Positions 5,008-5,137 of a stretch of DNA of 5,137 nucleotides are shown here, piece by piece. A program made the position numbers and the translations under genes. The notes under the pieces were generated by a model. The model did no database searches. It was not told where the DNA came from and saw only the letters and a list, made by a program, of their open reading frames with translations. The stretch is from Candidatus Methylomirabilota bacterium (GTDB taxonomy: Bacteria; Methylomirabilota; Methylomirabilia; Methylomirabilales; CSP1-5). The stretch lies in the NCBI GenBank assembly GCA_022615475.1, contig JAKEGQ010000105.1, forward strand, positions 1-5,137. The letters run 5' to 3'. Position 1 is the first letter of the stretch; each line of letters begins with the position of its first letter.

Positions 5008-5137
5008 ATGCCACTGGTTCGTATCTCGCTGCGAGCGGGCAAGCCGGACGCGTATCGGCGGGCCATCGGTGAGGGGGTCCATCGGGCGATGGTGGAGACC
5101 ATCAATGTTCCTGCCTTGGACCGATTTCAGATTATCA
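5008..5137 (+). CDS. Tautomerase-superfamily protein, N-terminal part (cut by window edge)
   Basis: The first 43 codons of a gene that continues past the right edge. The product begins MPLVRISLRAGKPDAYRRAI and goes on to a VPALDRFQII stretch. Pro2 directly after Met is the hallmark of the 4-oxalocrotonate tautomerase superfamily: the initiator Met is removed and the N-terminal proline acts as catalytic base. The spacing from MPLVRIS through the helix with RRAIGEGVHRAMVE to the V-P-x-x-D-R-F-Q-I-I motif matches the longer tautomerase-like group (Tautomerase_2 type, about 120-130 residues) rather than the 60-residue 4-OT type. These are cytoplasmic enzymes of varied, often unknown substrates. 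The start is supported by a strong Shine-Dalgarno sequence. It is 241 bases from the protease gene, so probably a separate unit unrelated to lipid transport. Confidence 0.85.
   Translation, partial: MPLVRISLRAGKPDAYRRAIGEGVHRAMVETINVPALDRFQII

Overview
The window carries one compact plus-strand operon of a GC-rich Gram-negative (diderm) bacterium. It encodes an MCE/Mla-type ABC lipid-transport system and ends in an unusual membrane-anchored protease. The evidence for a diderm is a lipoprotein signal with a lipobox, an inner-membrane MlaE permease, an MlaD-like single-pass MCE protein and a trypsin-like protease behind a membrane anchor. I cannot name the genus from sequence alone. The gene order (permease, ATPase, MCE protein, with no adjacent mlaC or mlaB) fits many environmental lineages, such as Deltaproteobacteria-like, NC10/Methylomirabilota-like or Nitrospirota-like bacteria.

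Layout: 1-35 may be the last codons of a preceding gene (weak). 36-154 is a leader with strong inverted repeats. 155-703 is a small lipoprotein of unknown function. 700-1443 is an MlaE-family permease, and 1464-2222 an MlaF-family ATPase. 2254-3138 is an MlaD-like MCE protein whose tail holds three repeats with an exact 37-residue period. 3135-4766 is a 543-residue protein combining an FHA-like domain, a membrane segment, a coiled coil and a trypsin-like serine protease. 4767-5007 has no convincing gene, only small hairpins, two weak short ORFs and a palindrome. From 5008 a tautomerase-superfamily gene runs off the right edge.

The first five genes look like one transcription unit. Two junctions are 4-base ATGA stop/start overlaps (lipoprotein to permease, MCE protein to protease), and the other two gaps are 20 and 31 bases. 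The permease and ATPase would form the inner-membrane ABC core, and the MCE protein would sit on it as the periplasmic lipid channel. The lipoprotein and the FHA-protease are accessory parts whose roles cannot be read from the sequence. The most notable point is the translational coupling of the FHA-coiled-coil-protease to the MCE gene. This suggests a proteolytic quality-control or regulatory module dedicated to the lipid transporter, which is an inference.
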